Shown one piece after another: positions 1-10,769 of a stretch of 64,000 nt of DNA. The stretch comes from Dysidea avara (taxonomy: Eukaryota; Porifera; Demospongiae; Dictyoceratida; Dysideidae). Under the pieces are notes generated by a model. The model had not been told where the DNA came from. It searched no databases and was given only the letters and a program-made list of their open reading frames with translations. Position 1 is the first letter of the stretch. Each line of letters starts with the position of its first letter. The translations under genes were made by a program, and so were the position numbers. Where the stretch lies: the NCBI RefSeq assembly GCF_963678975.1, contig NC_089275.1, positions 17,744,220 through 17,808,219 of the forward strand, in the 5' to 3' direction.

Positions 1-1356
1 GCCTTAAAAATCATACACTTCCTACTGACTGGCTATCTGCTAACATTGTACCGATCCACAAAAAGGGTAACAGAAACTTGGCATCAAACTATAGGCCTAT
101 TTCTCTTACATCTACATGTTGTAAAGTAATGGAGCATATTGTATTTCATTTCATAATGGAACATCTCAACAACAATAACATCATTAATAAGCATCAACAT
201 GGTTTCAGGCCTTCTCATTCCTGTCAAAGTGAGCTACTGCTACTAACCGATGAAATTCTTAAAGCTATGGACGAAAAGAAACAAGTAGATCTGATCTTTT
301 TAGATTTTTGCAAAGCCTTTGATAAAGTGCCACATAGACGGCTATTAAACAAACTAAAGCACTATGGAATTACTGGTAACCTTGTTAAATGGATAGAGCA
401 ATGGCTGACTAAAAGAAACCAACAAGTAACTCTAGAAAATCATGTGTCAAGTAAACTACCTGTAAAGTCTGGAGTTCCACAAGGAACCGTATTGGGACCT
501 CTCATGTTTTTGTTGTACATTAATGACATTGATGAAAACATTTCCTCAACTGTTCGGCTATTTGCTGATGATTGCGTTATGCATAGGATAATTGATTCCA
601 TAGAAGATTCATTGTGCCTTCAAAGAGACCTCAGTATCATTCTTAACTGGACTAAAAAGTGGCAGATGCAATTGAACATTGACAAATGTGTAGCATTAAG
701 GTGTACAAGATCAACATCTCCCATTAATTATGACTATAATTTAAATGACGAAACTCTTCAAGTAACAGAACAACATCGATACCTGGGACTTATTTTTCAT
801 GAAAGCATGCAATGGTCGCATCAAATTCAAGCTATGTGCATTAAAGCAAACAGATCCTTAAATTTTCTTCAGCGCAACTTAAGTAAATGTAGTAGTAATG
901 TCAAGCAAAATGCCTACATTACCATTATAAGAGTATGCAGCTTGTGTCTGGGACCCTTATCATGAATACTTAATATATGACATAGAAAAAATCCAACGAC
1001 ATGCTGCAAGATGGGTCCTTTCTGATTTTAGTTGGTACAGTAGTGTGACAGATATGTTGAACTTCCTTGAATGGCCAACCCTACAAGAGAGAAGACACAT
1101 TAATAGGTTAAGCCAATTTCACAAAATTGTTCATCAGCTTACTCCTTTCATACAGCTACCATCTTATTTCTTACCAACTCAGTATCCAACTAAACAGCTT
1201 AATCAACATTGATTTATCATCCCAGTCAGTTCCACTGTATCATATCAGAAAAGTTTCTTTCCGAATACTTTAAGAGAATGGAACACTTTACCTAACAACT
1301 TTATTGAAGAGCAATCCACAGAAATTTTTACCAACCACCTTGTCATCACACAATAA
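1..1356 (+). mobile_element. Non-LTR retrotransposon (LINE), 3' part with reverse transcriptase, inactive
   Basis: The reading frame is open from the window edge to 965 and encodes a LINE reverse transcriptase: NYRPISLTS, HGFRPSHSC, FLDFCKAFDKVPH, SGVPQGTVLGPL and the catalytic FADD box are all present. Near 931 the frame shifts by one base and continues with the family's C-terminal region (IEKIQRHAARW, then LREWNTLPNN). A TGA interrupts it at 1210-1212 and the natural stop is at 1354-1356. This layout (RT followed by an EWN-LP tail, no RNase H seen) fits CR1/Jockey-like LINEs. The 5' part lies outside the window. The frameshift and stop make it a dead copy. Confidence 0.93.
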
Positions 1357-1499
1357 ATAATTTTATGTATGCATGTATCAGATGTATGTGTTAAATGTTT
1401 TCTTTTGTTTGTAATTACCTGGGTCAATTATCAGCTATGCTGTCTCGACCCAGTATATAATCATAAAATCATATTGAACAAGTAAAGCCTAATGTGAAG

Positions 1500-1554
1500 G
1501 GGGAGGGGACTTCAGCCCCCAAAGCCCCCCCCCCCCCCCCTTGATCCGCCCCTG
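1500..1554. repeat. Right end of a CAGGGGCGG-type miniature transposon
   Basis: A C-rich tract runs into TTGATCCGCCCCTG, the same terminal sequence as the complete elements at 7015-7488 and 31306-31769. No matching left end is visible upstream, so this is a truncated copy. The stretch 1357-1499 holds only the LINE 3' tail and nothing else recognisable. Confidence 0.5.
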
Positions 1555-1880
1555 GTTTGGTGCAACTAATTGTTGCCAAAATTGATAATCGTGTTAAAAA
1601 AAGAACTTGCAAATTCTGCCTCCGAGTACATCAAACAATTTTAGGTTATTCAAAGGCAGTGCGAGTGGAAGCATTCGGTGGACCCCGAGTTTTGCAGTTC
1701 AAAGAAGTGCCTATTCCCAAACCAGCTGACAATCAGGTGTTGCTAAAATAAAATCAACTCCATAGTGACTTACATTCATGCTGGAGCTTACACGAACAAA
1801 CCTAGTTTACCTTTCAGTCCTGGGAAAGACTGTGCTGGAGTTATAGAATCTGTTGGTGGTGAGGTTACACAAGTTAAGCC

Positions 1881-2386
1881 ATGAACCGGGCGTTTACGGG
1901 GGGGACCTTACTATAAAACATACATCCAAAAATTCAGTAGAAAAAAATCCAGCAGAAAAAGCAACTAGAATGATCAAATCTATAAGAAATCTTGACTACG
2001 AGGAACGATTGAAAGTACTTAACTTGCTATCATAGCATTATAGAGGTTACATGATTGCTGTCTACAATATGCTACATGATAAGTATGATATAGACTATTC
2101 TGACTTTTTTACTTTTTCACCCATTACCCATACTAGAGGTCATACATTTAAGCTATTTAAATATTTTTCAAGAACAGTTGCCAGGAAATATTTTTTTACA
2201 AGAAGAGTTGTTGAACCATGGAATAACTTACCCCAAGAAGTAGTATGTGCAGCGTCAGTTGATGATTTTAAGAAATTGATTGACCAGTATTCATCTAACA
2301 CTATGTATAAGTGTATGTAATTAGTCTACTTGTACTTTTTTACCGCTTTTAGCCTTATAAACTACCAGTAATAAATAATAAAGCTA
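1881..2386 (+). mobile_element. LINE 3' fragment inserted in the oxidoreductase pseudogene
   Basis: The C-terminal end of a LINE protein can be read in two frames, about 1920-2034 (MIKSIRNLDYEERLKVLNLL) and 2051-2320 (MIAVYNMLHD, then VVEPWNNLPQEVV, stop at 2318-2320), followed by about 65 bp of A/T-rich tail. It separates two pieces of the oxidoreductase copy and removed a few of its residues. It belongs to a different subfamily from the LINE at 1-1356. Confidence 0.82.
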
Positions 2387-2675
2387 TCACTGGTGCATAT
2401 GCTGAGTATGCTACTGTAGATGCTAGTGACATTTACAATCTTTCATCATCACTCACATTTCAACAAGGGGCTGCACTAGCTGGCCCATATCTCACAGCAT
2501 ACAGAGGTCTGTTTCACAAGGGAGATGCCAAACCCGGACAAACTGTATTGGTCCATGGAGCTAGTGGAGGTGTTGGCATTGCAGCTGTCCAGCTTGCTAA
2601 AATACATGGTGTAACAGTTATTGGGGCTGCAGGAACAGACAAGGGTACAGAGTGTGTGAAAAGGGCAGGTGTTCA

Positions 2676-2906
2676 CACTGCTTGAAGGTTCTTAGTTTAC
2701 TAATTTGTTAAGCTGCTTTACTGTAGTTGTACTCAGTTATACTGACAGTAAAATGTCAGTAACTTAAAGTATATACATAATTGTTTTACTAAGTTTTAAA
2801 CTCTCAGTAAAACATCAGTGAATGCGGGTTTACTGAAAAGCTACCAAAATACCAATCAATTAACTGTTCCATATACTGGAGATAAACTAAGAAACTTCAA
2901 GCAGTG
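2676..2906. mobile_element. Foldback MITE, 231 bp, inside the oxidoreductase pseudogene
   Basis: It begins CACTGCTTGAAGGTTCTTAG and ends with the near-exact inverted copy (ataaactaagaaacttcaagcagtg reading into 2906), so the terminal inverted repeats are about 25 bp with one mismatch. Removing it restores the oxidoreductase reading frame between the residues AGVH and NHREGDY, which confirms it as a clean insertion. The interior is AT-rich and non-coding. Confidence 0.85.
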
Positions 2907-3166
2907 TCAACCATCGTGAGGGAGACTACATGAAGAAAATAGTCGAGGCCACAGGTGGAGTGGGACCAAATCTTGTTTTTGAAAATGCCGAACACATCAA
3001 TTTGGGTAAAGAAATAGAAATACTTGCACCTGCTGGACGTGCTGTCGTGGTTGGAAGCTGAGGTCCCATCGAGGTCAACCCAAGAGATACAATGAAAAAT
3101 GAATCATCTGTGGTTGGGTAATGTTGTTTTGAGCTACCAATGACAAACTTGCTACAATGGTACCAT

Positions 3167-3336
3167 GGTACCACCAGTTTCCATACAATAGCCTGACAAG
3201 TTTGTTTGACAATTACACACACTGTACACCTTGTTATTCCAAAGAGATGTGCTATTGTGCGGTATTCTGATGGTGTGACTAAAACCCAAAGTGTGATAGC
3301 CACACGCCTTGCTACTGACACAGGTCTTTTGCTTTT
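3167..3336 (-). mobile_element. PIF/Harbinger transposase fragment
   Basis: Read on the minus strand, this stretch encodes RPVSVARRVAITLW followed by EYRTIAHLFGI, TVCVIV and CQAIV. That is the N-terminal pattern of Harbinger (DDE_Tnp_4-type) transposases and of HARBI1-like genes. Only about 55 residues remain, and the frame is closed just upstream. No terminal repeats could be assigned. The fragment lies between the kinase-family pseudogene and the oxidoreductase pseudogene. Confidence 0.72.
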
Positions 3337-4390
3337 TCAGACTAATAATATAATGCTGTTCCCAAAACAACCAATACAAAGAATATCAGAACCGTTAAGT
3401 ATAGTGAAATTTCCATTCTCTGGATCACAACAGGCCATGGTCCCCACACGTAACTGGCTTTCGTTCTTGAGGTATAAATCACACAGAAAAAGAATTTTGG
3501 AATCATGATAAATTGGTGTCATGTTTTTGTCCATCATAGAACCACCGGAAAAAGATTTGATACTATGCAGTGTTGTGCCTGTGTCACCAACCGGCTGCAA
3601 ATCAATTTCTTTATCAACTTTAATTGTGAGGTTAGTAAGCACAGATCTGGAACACAATACTCCCTACATACACAGAAGCGGTATGTAATCTCACTCTACA
3701 AAATATACGTTACTTACCATGTGAGGAATCAAAAGATCTTCATGCAACATGTTGTACTGATCTTGTACTGCTCTGAGCTTGTCTTCACCTTCAATGACCT
3801 CTTGCTTTAAGGTTCTTACAGTATCAATCCATTGGGTATTGTTTTCTTCCAATTCACTTCTCTTGGCACAGAGTTGTTTATCTTTATTATCCAATTCAAC
3901 CGACAGAGTAGATATTTGGGAAATCAATTTCTCTACGATGTCAGAAAGGCTTTCCTTTTCTTGTGTCAGCGCAAAGCAATGCAAGTTAGCCTCACGTTCT
4001 GCATCTATCAACTGCTGCGAAGTAGTAACATGTTTTTCTGTATGTGCACCACTGGAAGGTTTTTGGCTTTCATTTTGTTGATGTTGAATAACAGTACGCA
4101 ATATAGCAACCTCTCACGCCAATTCAGTCTTTTCATCTTCAAGTAGCTTGTTGGTCTCTCTCAAATCTTTAATGCAAGAGGTTTCAATATTTTCCATCTG
4201 TAATTTCTTGATAAATTCTTCACTAGATTTTAGATCTCTAACGATGTCAGCCATTGTATCGATCACCATTATGTAGTTCCTAACATTGTATTGAATTTCC
4301 AAGAAGTTACCACCTTCAATATCATATTTGGAGGTTGCTGCTTCAACTTGTGCAAGAATTTCACATGCATTTTAGCATCAGATAAATTCG
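3337..4390 (-). pseudogene. Third copy of the kinase-coiled coil-propeller family, internal fragment
   Basis: This is a minus-strand genomic piece of the gene family represented by the complete genes at 40845-50275 and 52384-55233. It runs from the last turn of the kinase domain (ACEILAQ, NFLEIQYN) through the coiled coil (QEKESLSDIVEKLISQ) to LLIPHM at 3718. A 54-bp intron follows (3664-3717, GTAAGT to TAG). The second exon (3663 to 3337) starts GVLCS and continues LQPVGDTGTTLHSIKSF and DSKILFLCDLYL. An in-frame TGA at 4114-4116 replaces a Gln codon. The fragment is cut at both ends: the kinase core is missing, and the propeller region stops at 3337. Keeping its intron shows it was copied as DNA rather than through mRNA. 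Confidence 0.87.
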
Positions 4391-4596
4391 TTAAATTCTT
4401 TCTTCCTGTCAATGTTATGTTTCGAGCTACCAAAGATGAACTTGCTGAAAGCCATGCAGCCATTCAGGCTGGCATGAAAGCTGGTTGGCTGCAACCGATA
4501 GTACGAAAAGAGTTTCCACTCGCAGAAGCTGCTGCAGCTCATGAAGATATCATTAATGGACAAGGTGCTATTGGTAAACTGGTACTTAACGTATAG

Positions 4597-4909
4597 TAAA
4601 TGGCTACAACTATTTAACACAAAATAGATTGTAACAACAAGAACTGTATATAATGTTGTGTTATGCCAGGTTACATAATCATGTGCGTTTATTACATAAC
4701 TAAATGTCAACAATATCAACACTGATCACTTGAAAAAGCTATTCAAGTTGTCAGTAATATGTTTCCATCCACATCAAGCAGAAGAATGCTGGTGTAACCA
4801 GCCATGGAACCCTCTGGTCATGTCAGGAGTATTATTTTCTGTAATTCCATCGGACATCATGTTCTGTCAATGTATTAACTGGACATACATGTTGTCTGAA
4901 CAGTGGTAG
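4597..4909. other. Short intergenic stretch without a recognised feature
   Basis: No gene or repeat family is recognised here. A small hairpin (acttgaaaaagctattcaagt, near 4730) is the only local structure seen. Confidence 0.5.
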
Positions 4910-6595
4910 CAATGGCGGATCCAGGATGGGGCATTTGGGGCAAATTCCAAAGGTGGCCCCATGAATTTTGGTGACTGGTTTCCAAACTTTTGCTATACAC
5001 AAATTTAAATCTGAGGGTATGGGGCAAGATTTTCCAGAAAATTATGTAATTTTAAATTGAATCTGGTAGCAATATTGACAGTTTAAAATAGAATTATGTT
5101 AAGTATAATGTAAGCTGCTTAATTGTGCTTGCTTCTGGTACAGTATCAGGTGCAGACTAAAGAATTAAAGGACAGAACAAATTTGACATTTGAAGCGTAC
5201 AACAAACATGGATCGATGTTGTTCTAGGGGTCTGGGGCATGCCCCCAAGGAAGATTAATTAATACTCTGTTATAAGATTTTTCACTATTTTTCACTGTGT
5301 TGGGCACAGGTAAATAAAGTAGCTAGCTACGTAGCTACTTACAGTTCTTAAGAGAAATACAAAATGTGGCTGTTCTATTAGAGTGAATGATTGACTGCTC
5401 TATTAGAGTATTTCAATCTGAACTTTTGCACCATTGCAAATCGCTGTAAAATATAATTTTGATTACCTGAATACACTTGACCAGTTTCTGGAAACATCAG
5501 AAACTCCCCTAGATCCGCCCCCTAATTCCCCCCCTCCCCATCCCTCACCTTGTGGAGGAGCCAGCCATACTTCTGATTAAAATAGCTATTAAACGGCTTT
5601 ATGTCATGCAGGCCAAGAAACTCATGAAAATATGCACATTTTACTAGCATTTATTACAAATTCACCTGAAACCAAAGCGAACCAAAGTCAAACTAGTGTG
5701 ATCTAACTGCCAATTTACTTTCCGAGGTCTGTAACAATGTTGTCATTGAACCCCGCCTTCAGCCTCTTTCTGGTGAGACCCTTCAATACAAAACAGCTAA
5801 TCGTGATGATAACGCAAGGCTTGACATTGCAGCTAATGGTTTTTGGGGAGGACGATTTGAGAGGTCATACTTTGATGTCAGAATTTTTAACCCTAGTGCA
5901 CCCTCAAATCAACCCCTACACTCTGCATACTGACGTCATGACAAGGAAAAGAGACGTGAATACCAACAACGGGTTCTTGAAGTAGAGAATGCCTCATTTA
6001 CTCCCTTAATTTTTACTACTACTGGTGGATTGGGTGATGCTGCTACTCAGTTTTATAAGAGATTGGCCAACCTTTTGAGTGCAAAGCACAGTCTTTCTTA
6101 TGGAATAGTGATGGGATGGCTGAGATGTAAGTTAAGCTTCTCTTTGTTGAGGTCTGCAATTATATGCATTTGCGGTGCCAGGTCCAGTTTGCGCTGTCCC
6201 ATTGCTGAGGCACCGATTGCTGTGCAGGTCGCTGAGGCCCATATTTAAGATAGCTTGTTTTTGTTTATTATGTTCTGTTTTATCTTATGTCATTAATTAG
6301 AGTAAATTAAAAATAAATAAAAATAAGTAATTGTCACCCAGCACCTTCGTACGCACTAAGCGCCTCTAAAAATAATTATCGTGTTGCGGTTGTTTAATCT
6401 ATGGTTTAGTACAGCTTTTAAGACCTCACAACCATCTGGAAAAGGCCAAAATGGCAAAAATCAACAGTTACACACTACCAAGAGGTGATTATTTGCTGCT
6501 TCAAAAATGCAGCACTGAACTAGAGAATCTGGCTCTCCCCAACCACTTAGCCTGTTTGTGCCCCTCCCCTTGCCAAACTCCTGGATCTGCCCCTG
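4910..6595. mobile_element. hAT-like miniature transposon (CAGGGGCGGATCC family), copy 1, with nested insertions
   Basis: The element starts CAATGGCGGATCCAGG and ends CTGGATCTGCCCCTG, flanked by the perfect 5-bp duplication GGTAG (4905-4909 and 6596-6600). Family body sequence is seen at 4910-4945, about 5528-5691 and about 6332-6595. The gap 4946-5527 is a second insertion that itself ends in a GATCCGCCCC-type terminus and carries two copies of the dispersed CTCTAATAGAG motif. The gap 5692-6331 is a retroelement fragment. The CAGGG-type ends with a 5-bp duplication suggest a hAT relative that makes 5-bp duplications; that class assignment is inference. Confidence 0.82.
5692..6331 (+). mobile_element. 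Retroelement 3' fragment with a recurrent C-terminal domain
   Basis: One frame (about 5716-6248) encodes GFWGGRFERSYFDVRIFNP, then EKRREYQQRVLEVE, TTGGLGDAATQFYKRLA and MGWLRCKLSFSLLRSAI, ending in TAA. A single in-frame TGA occurs near 5930. An A-rich tail (aaataaataaaaataag) ends the insertion, as expected for non-LTR retrotransposition. I recall this domain as common at the C-terminus of mobile-element proteins in sponges and cnidarians. The spacing of the LDI and FDVR motifs is reminiscent of PD-(D/E)XK nucleases, but no activity can be assigned. A worse copy lies at 21072-21648 on the other strand. Confidence 0.7.
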
Positions 6596-6689
6596 GGTAG
6601 AGCTTAATGCAGATGCGCAAAAATGTAGCATGTACCTTTTAAGGTTTCTTGAGTTGTAACTTTCCTCTACTGACTTGGATAGTGCCTTG

Positions 6690-6975
6690 TAGTCTGGCGC
6701 CGCCCGCCCCTTCGCATAAAGTAAGGGTCTGGTGAAATACAGATACTATCATTTCTAGCGCCCAGATTCGGCGCTAGCCAATTAGTGCATGCCAATGACG
6801 TTCACACAGAAATCGCCTTGGCAACACAATGCTTTTGTTCGAATTGAAGTGCAATCATCTGACGTAACAAGCATTACAGTAATGCGCTGTCTAATTGAAT
6901 TCCTTTTGAAATGATTAGGTATTTGTATTTCACCAGACCCTTACTTTTTGCGAAGGGGCGGGCGGCGCCAGACTA
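6690..6975. mobile_element. Mutator-like MITE, 286 bp
   Basis: Terminal inverted repeats of about 50 bp begin TAGTCTGGCGCCGCCCGCCC and are nearly identical at the two ends, including a shared AAGTAAGGGTCTGGTGAAAT stretch. The element is flanked by a perfect 9-bp duplication AGTGCCTTG (6681-6689 and 6976-6984). Long TIRs with a 9-bp duplication are the hallmark of Mutator-like elements. It has no coding capacity and its GC-rich ends stand out from the AT-rich surroundings. Confidence 0.88.
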
Positions 6976-7014
6976 AGTGCCTTGATGGTCACCTGCATGG
7001 CCTTTTGTATTTGG

Positions 7015-7488
7015 CAATGGCGGATCCAGGATGGGGCATTTGGGGCAAATGCCCCCCCTCACTTTGTGGAGGAGCCATACTTAATTCTGACTAAACTTTA
7101 TGCCAGGCAAACATCAGCTTATAAAACTCACGAAAAGATGTACATTTTACTAGCATTTATTACGAATTCACCTGAAACTAAAGTGAACCAAAGCCAAACT
7201 AACTACGAAACTGTCACCCAGCACCTTCGTGAGTACTAAGCACCTCTAAAAATAATTGTTGTGTTGCTGTTGCTAAGATATTCAGAGCCTTTAAACAGTT
7301 TTTAAAGACTTCACAGCCATCTGTAAAGGCCAAAATGGTAAAATCAATAGTAAAATACTACTAAGGGGTGTATTATTTGCTGCTTCAAAAATGCAGCAAC
7401 TAGCTAACAAGAGGATTTGGCTCTCCCTAACCAACTACAACTTCCCTGTTTGTGCCCCTCCCCTTGCCAGGTGTTGGATCCGCCCCTG
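7015..7488. mobile_element. hAT-like miniature transposon, copy 2 (complete, 474 bp)
   Basis: It starts CAATGGCGGATCCAGG, ends TTGGATCCGCCCCTG and is flanked by the perfect 5-bp duplication TTTGG (7010-7014 and 7489-7493). The body shares GTCACCCAGCACCTTCGT, AAGCACCTCTAAAAATAAT and TTATTTGCTGCTTCAAAAAT with copies 1 and 3. It is non-coding and is the best reference copy of the family in this window. Confidence 0.9.
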
Positions 7489-7493
7489 TTTGG

Positions 7494-8088
7494 GTGGGGG
7501 AATCCCCCACCCAAATGCATATCACAAAAGGAAAAGGCGATCTGGGCACGAGACTAGTCCGACCGCGGCACCACCCCATAAAAAAGAATCATAACCGGCA
7601 GGAAGAAACAACTTAATTGGTCGCCCATATCGAACGCATGGGCGGCTGGGGAAGAGACTACTGTGAAAATTAATTTGCTCTAGCCGGTATAGTCTATGTT
7701 GAAAAGGGTTTGAACTGAACAGGAGCTAACAAATACTCAAACATCGTGCAAAGTAAACGCTAGGCTTGTAGTTGGGAGAAGCAGTACTGAGCTGGTACGT
7801 ATACGCCCAAGCTGGTAGATTTGGAGATCACACTAGTTTCATGTAAGTGTAATACTGTATAGCACAGTCTGTTTACCAGACTGATGTCTTGCCTTGATAG
7901 GCCACGAGTGGCATGTTTCACGGATACGAAGGATCAATCAAAAGGCAACCTCAAAAATAAATGTAAATCACGTGATCTCTTTAAAAGTGCTAATATGGCT
8001 GTAGACTGTTTAATATTGTATCAGGTGTGGTAGCAAAGGGAACGAAATGGAGACTTATGGATTTCCATCACTTTATTTTAGGAGGACA
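7494..8088. other. Intergenic, no feature recognised
   Basis: No open frame of note, no inverted repeat and no family resemblance was seen. Confidence 0.4.
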
Positions 8089-8473
8089 TCGAGATACTCT
8101 AATAGAGCAGCCATATAAACTCTAACAAAACAGTCAACTGAAGCTGAAATGATTTAGCTACATTTCTATTAATTTTATTGTCTGACCTGCCGACAATCTG
8201 TGAAACATATGATTAATTTGGTATGGCCTTAGTTGTCTGGCTTTTTTCCAAATGCAATTATGGGATGCCGGTGTACAAGATGCAAGTTTAGTAGACCACT
8301 TTTTGTATATCGCATTATTATGTCTCACCTCCTAAATTTGGTCATCATTATGACATCATGCAAGTTTTCATCATTATTCCATCATCTCTTGTATAGAAGT
8401 TATAACTGCAAGTTTATAATAAAGATTGGAGTGCTCTAATAGAACATTCCACTAACTCCAATAAAACAGTTGG
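8089..8473. repeat. Segment bounded by dispersed CTCTAATAGAR motifs
   Basis: Four near copies of the window-wide motif occur here: 8089-8112 (ATCGAGAT followed by ACTCTAATAGAGCAG), 8119-8138, 8433-8449 and 8455-8473. The last three are degenerate (aacaaaacagtc, tagaacattcc, aataaaacagttg). The DNA between them is AT-rich and non-coding. Confidence 0.5.
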
Positions 8474-10484
8474 GTGCATGTAACTAATAATGAGCTGCCT
8501 GCCCACATTGATTTAAGTGAGAGATAAAATTAACGATAAATAGCTAACTGCTTAAACTATGAAGGTAGAAGTATACATACAGTAAAACTTGATGATTACA
8601 GGGCATATATAAACCCATGGTACAACCTAAAATGTTTTGGTGACCAATGGTAGGCTTAACTGAGCAGCTAAGAGCTTGCATCCTACAGGCTCTGTCTTCT
8701 GTGTCCGTCCTCTGCTGCCTAAATGACAAAGATGCATGACAAATAAATATATAAATAAATAGTAAATCCTGGCTGGGGTGAGACCCACCTAGTCACTTTT
8801 TTTCTTAGGGGACTTATTAAACAAAAAGTGGACTTTTATTAATTACTATGCACCAATTATCGTAGTTAAATCTATCTTGAATGTAAACTATTGTACTGAT
8901 CCCGGTGGTACTATGGTTGAGACTGACTGCTTACAAGTACAAGGGAAAATCAGAACCACTTTATTCTTTCACTGCTTTTCATAGTTTCTAGACACAAAAT
9001 ACTACTGTTATAAAAATTTAAAAATGGTAGCTGTAGGTCACTCTAAGTGGTGCATATTTTTTGTTCCTCCTTTTGTCACTCTAAGTGGTTCATATGTTTT
9101 TGATGTATATATCAGCAAAATCCCTCGTAGCCAAGGTATAACTTATTACATTACATACATATATATAAATATATATATATTATATAAAGAAGTAAGGATT
9201 AATGTCCACTGCAGGTATACGTGACCTCCCTTGTTTCCTTATTTTTTGTGATCCCTAATCAAACTTGAAATTCCTCTTATACTTGTCTAATTTAGATTCT
9301 GTATTGTTTTTAATATTTGGCTTTTTCGAATCCAATACATCATGGAAAGGTACAATGTGTGATAAATATACTCTAATAGAACAGTCTTTAAGCTGTAAAA
9401 AATTAATACTCTAGTATTGAACCAATGCTAGAGTATTTTTATAGTTCGCTGCTCAATACTATTAAGAAGTTACTTTACTGTAACTGTGTCACTGAATTCT
9501 GCCCTCTCACATCTAAAACTGAATTTCATGGAACAGAAACGTAATAAGTAAATACCAGTTGGAGTGGTTTTATAGATTATGTGAGTCTCTATTGTATGTG
9601 CATGCTGTCATGTACAGTGTGTGTGTGTGTGTGTGTGCGTGCGTGCATGCGTGCGTGTGTGTGTGTGTGTGTAATGTTTTTCCACTTGTAGTGATGATGT
9701 GATTCATTGGAACAATGGCATATAACCACTGAACCATACACAGTGTAGCATGGCAGAATTTGGAGGAAAATCAAGTTAGTTGTGCATACATTGACAGTCA
9801 GTAGGATATGTTACAACTTGTTTGTACATATCTTATGTACTTACTATTAGGGACATGAAAGTCATGCGTGCTTAAACAGACCATCACACTGAAATGGAAA
9901 ATTTCAAGAGTCACTTTGGCTATACATGCATATAGTCAATTCTAAATTGGCGGATGCTGTTTTTCAGTCAGATTTGCCTTCATTTAGTAAATATAGCACA
10001 TTACATTATGTAGCATGAATTTCTGGTTTTAACACTATTTGTGTCAGTAAAGTTTATCCTGTAGACAAAAATGATCATTTTACATTAATTTTGTAATCAG
10101 ATTTACACTGTACTTATCAATTCCATGAGCATTCAGTATATTAAGTATATCTACACATAAAACTGCATGCAGCTCATATGTATTATGCAACTGTCGATAT
10201 ATTGCCCTACTCAAGCATACGTAGGTGGAGCTTTACAGGGATGAAACTGTTGCCCCACATGCACCATGGAGCATTTGATAAGTGTCCAAGTATGTTTTGT
10301 CACTACCTACATCAATTCCCCATATTGCACCTGGCATATTTGACATGCTAGGTTTGTTCTATATGTATACTATAGGGCATTTGAAATTTAGGGGTGTTGA
10401 CTCCCTACCATAGCGCCATATATGCTTGAGGGTAGTGAGGCTGTACATTGATAGGTACATTATATTTGTATGCTGTAATATCAG
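8474..10484. other. Region upstream of the death domain exon; simple repeats, no assigned exon
   Basis: The missing 5' exon(s) and promoter of the death domain-ankyrin gene should lie here or further upstream, but no start exon with a convincing donor was identified. Seen instead are an AT microsatellite (about 9150-9185), a fragment of a dispersed repeat near 9225-9300 (tgatccctaatcaaacttg, shared with 20150-20185), one dispersed motif at 9370-9386, and a (GT)n tract. Confidence 0.5.
9619..9673. repeat. (GT)n microsatellite with GTGC interruptions
   Basis: About 55 bp of GT dinucleotides, interrupted in the middle by gcgtgcgtgcatgcgtgcg. Confidence 0.95.
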
Positions 10485-10769
10485 GCCAAGACAAACTCAG
10501 TTTAAAAGATCTGAACAATGTAATGCGACATGAAGCTAGTGGAGTAGCTACCAGATGGTATGATCTTGGAGTGGAGTTGCTGGATAGTAACACTGCTGTA
10601 CTGGATGTGATTAAAACCAGCCATCAACGTGATGATGATCGGTGTAGTGATATGTTTAAAACATGGCTTGAGATGAAACCTGATGCCAGTTGGAGTCAAC
10701 TAGTTGCAGCATTGACTAATATTGGAATGAGAACTGCAGCAGATAACATTCAACACAGGAAAATGACAG
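10485..10769 (+). CDS. Death domain exon of the ankyrin gene
   Basis: The acceptor is TATCAG and the donor is ACAG|GTATAC. The 94 codons form a six-helix death domain pattern: [28 protein letters not shown], then the D-rich DDDRCSDMF, and the hallmark [17 protein letters not shown] with both tryptophans in place, ending RTAADNIQ. The exon ends after the first base of a Gly codon, and the exon at 18478 starts with the two bases that complete it. This phase agreement supports direct joining across a 7.7-kb intron. Confidence 0.87.

Larger units (their letters stand above)
1640..4596 (+). pseudogene. CRYZ: Zeta-crystallin-like quinone oxidoreductase, broken intronless copy
   Basis: Pieces align in order to an NADPH:quinone oxidoreductase of the medium-chain dehydrogenase family: N-terminus (1640-1747, AVRVEAFGGP), substrate-side region (1749-1880, PGKDCAGVIESVGG), nucleotide-binding region (2387-2677, VHGASGGVGIAAVQLAK), middle (2907-3117, NPRDTMKNESSVVG) and C-terminus (4410-4596, AAIQAGMKAGWLQP, ending TAG). 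Within these pieces there are no introns, which suggests a retrocopy. It is dead: a one-base shift and lost residues near 1747, a TGA in place of the Arg codon after VVVGS (3059-3061), and insertions at 1881-2386, 2676-2906 and 3167-4407. A second, worn copy of the start of the last piece sits at about 3120-3166, before the largest insertion. The family identification is confident; a functional spliced gene is very unlikely. Confidence 0.88.

Noticed and set aside
2926..3061. Minus-strand open frame through the oxidoreductase piece
   Set aside because: It is a shadow of the plus-strand oxidoreductase pseudogene; only the part from 3167 to 3336 has its own meaning (Harbinger-like).
10448..10484. 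Start of the death domain protein within this open frame
   Set aside because: There is no ATG in frame before the exon; a TATCAG acceptor at 10481-10484 and the phase of the exon show it is internal, so the start must be upstream.
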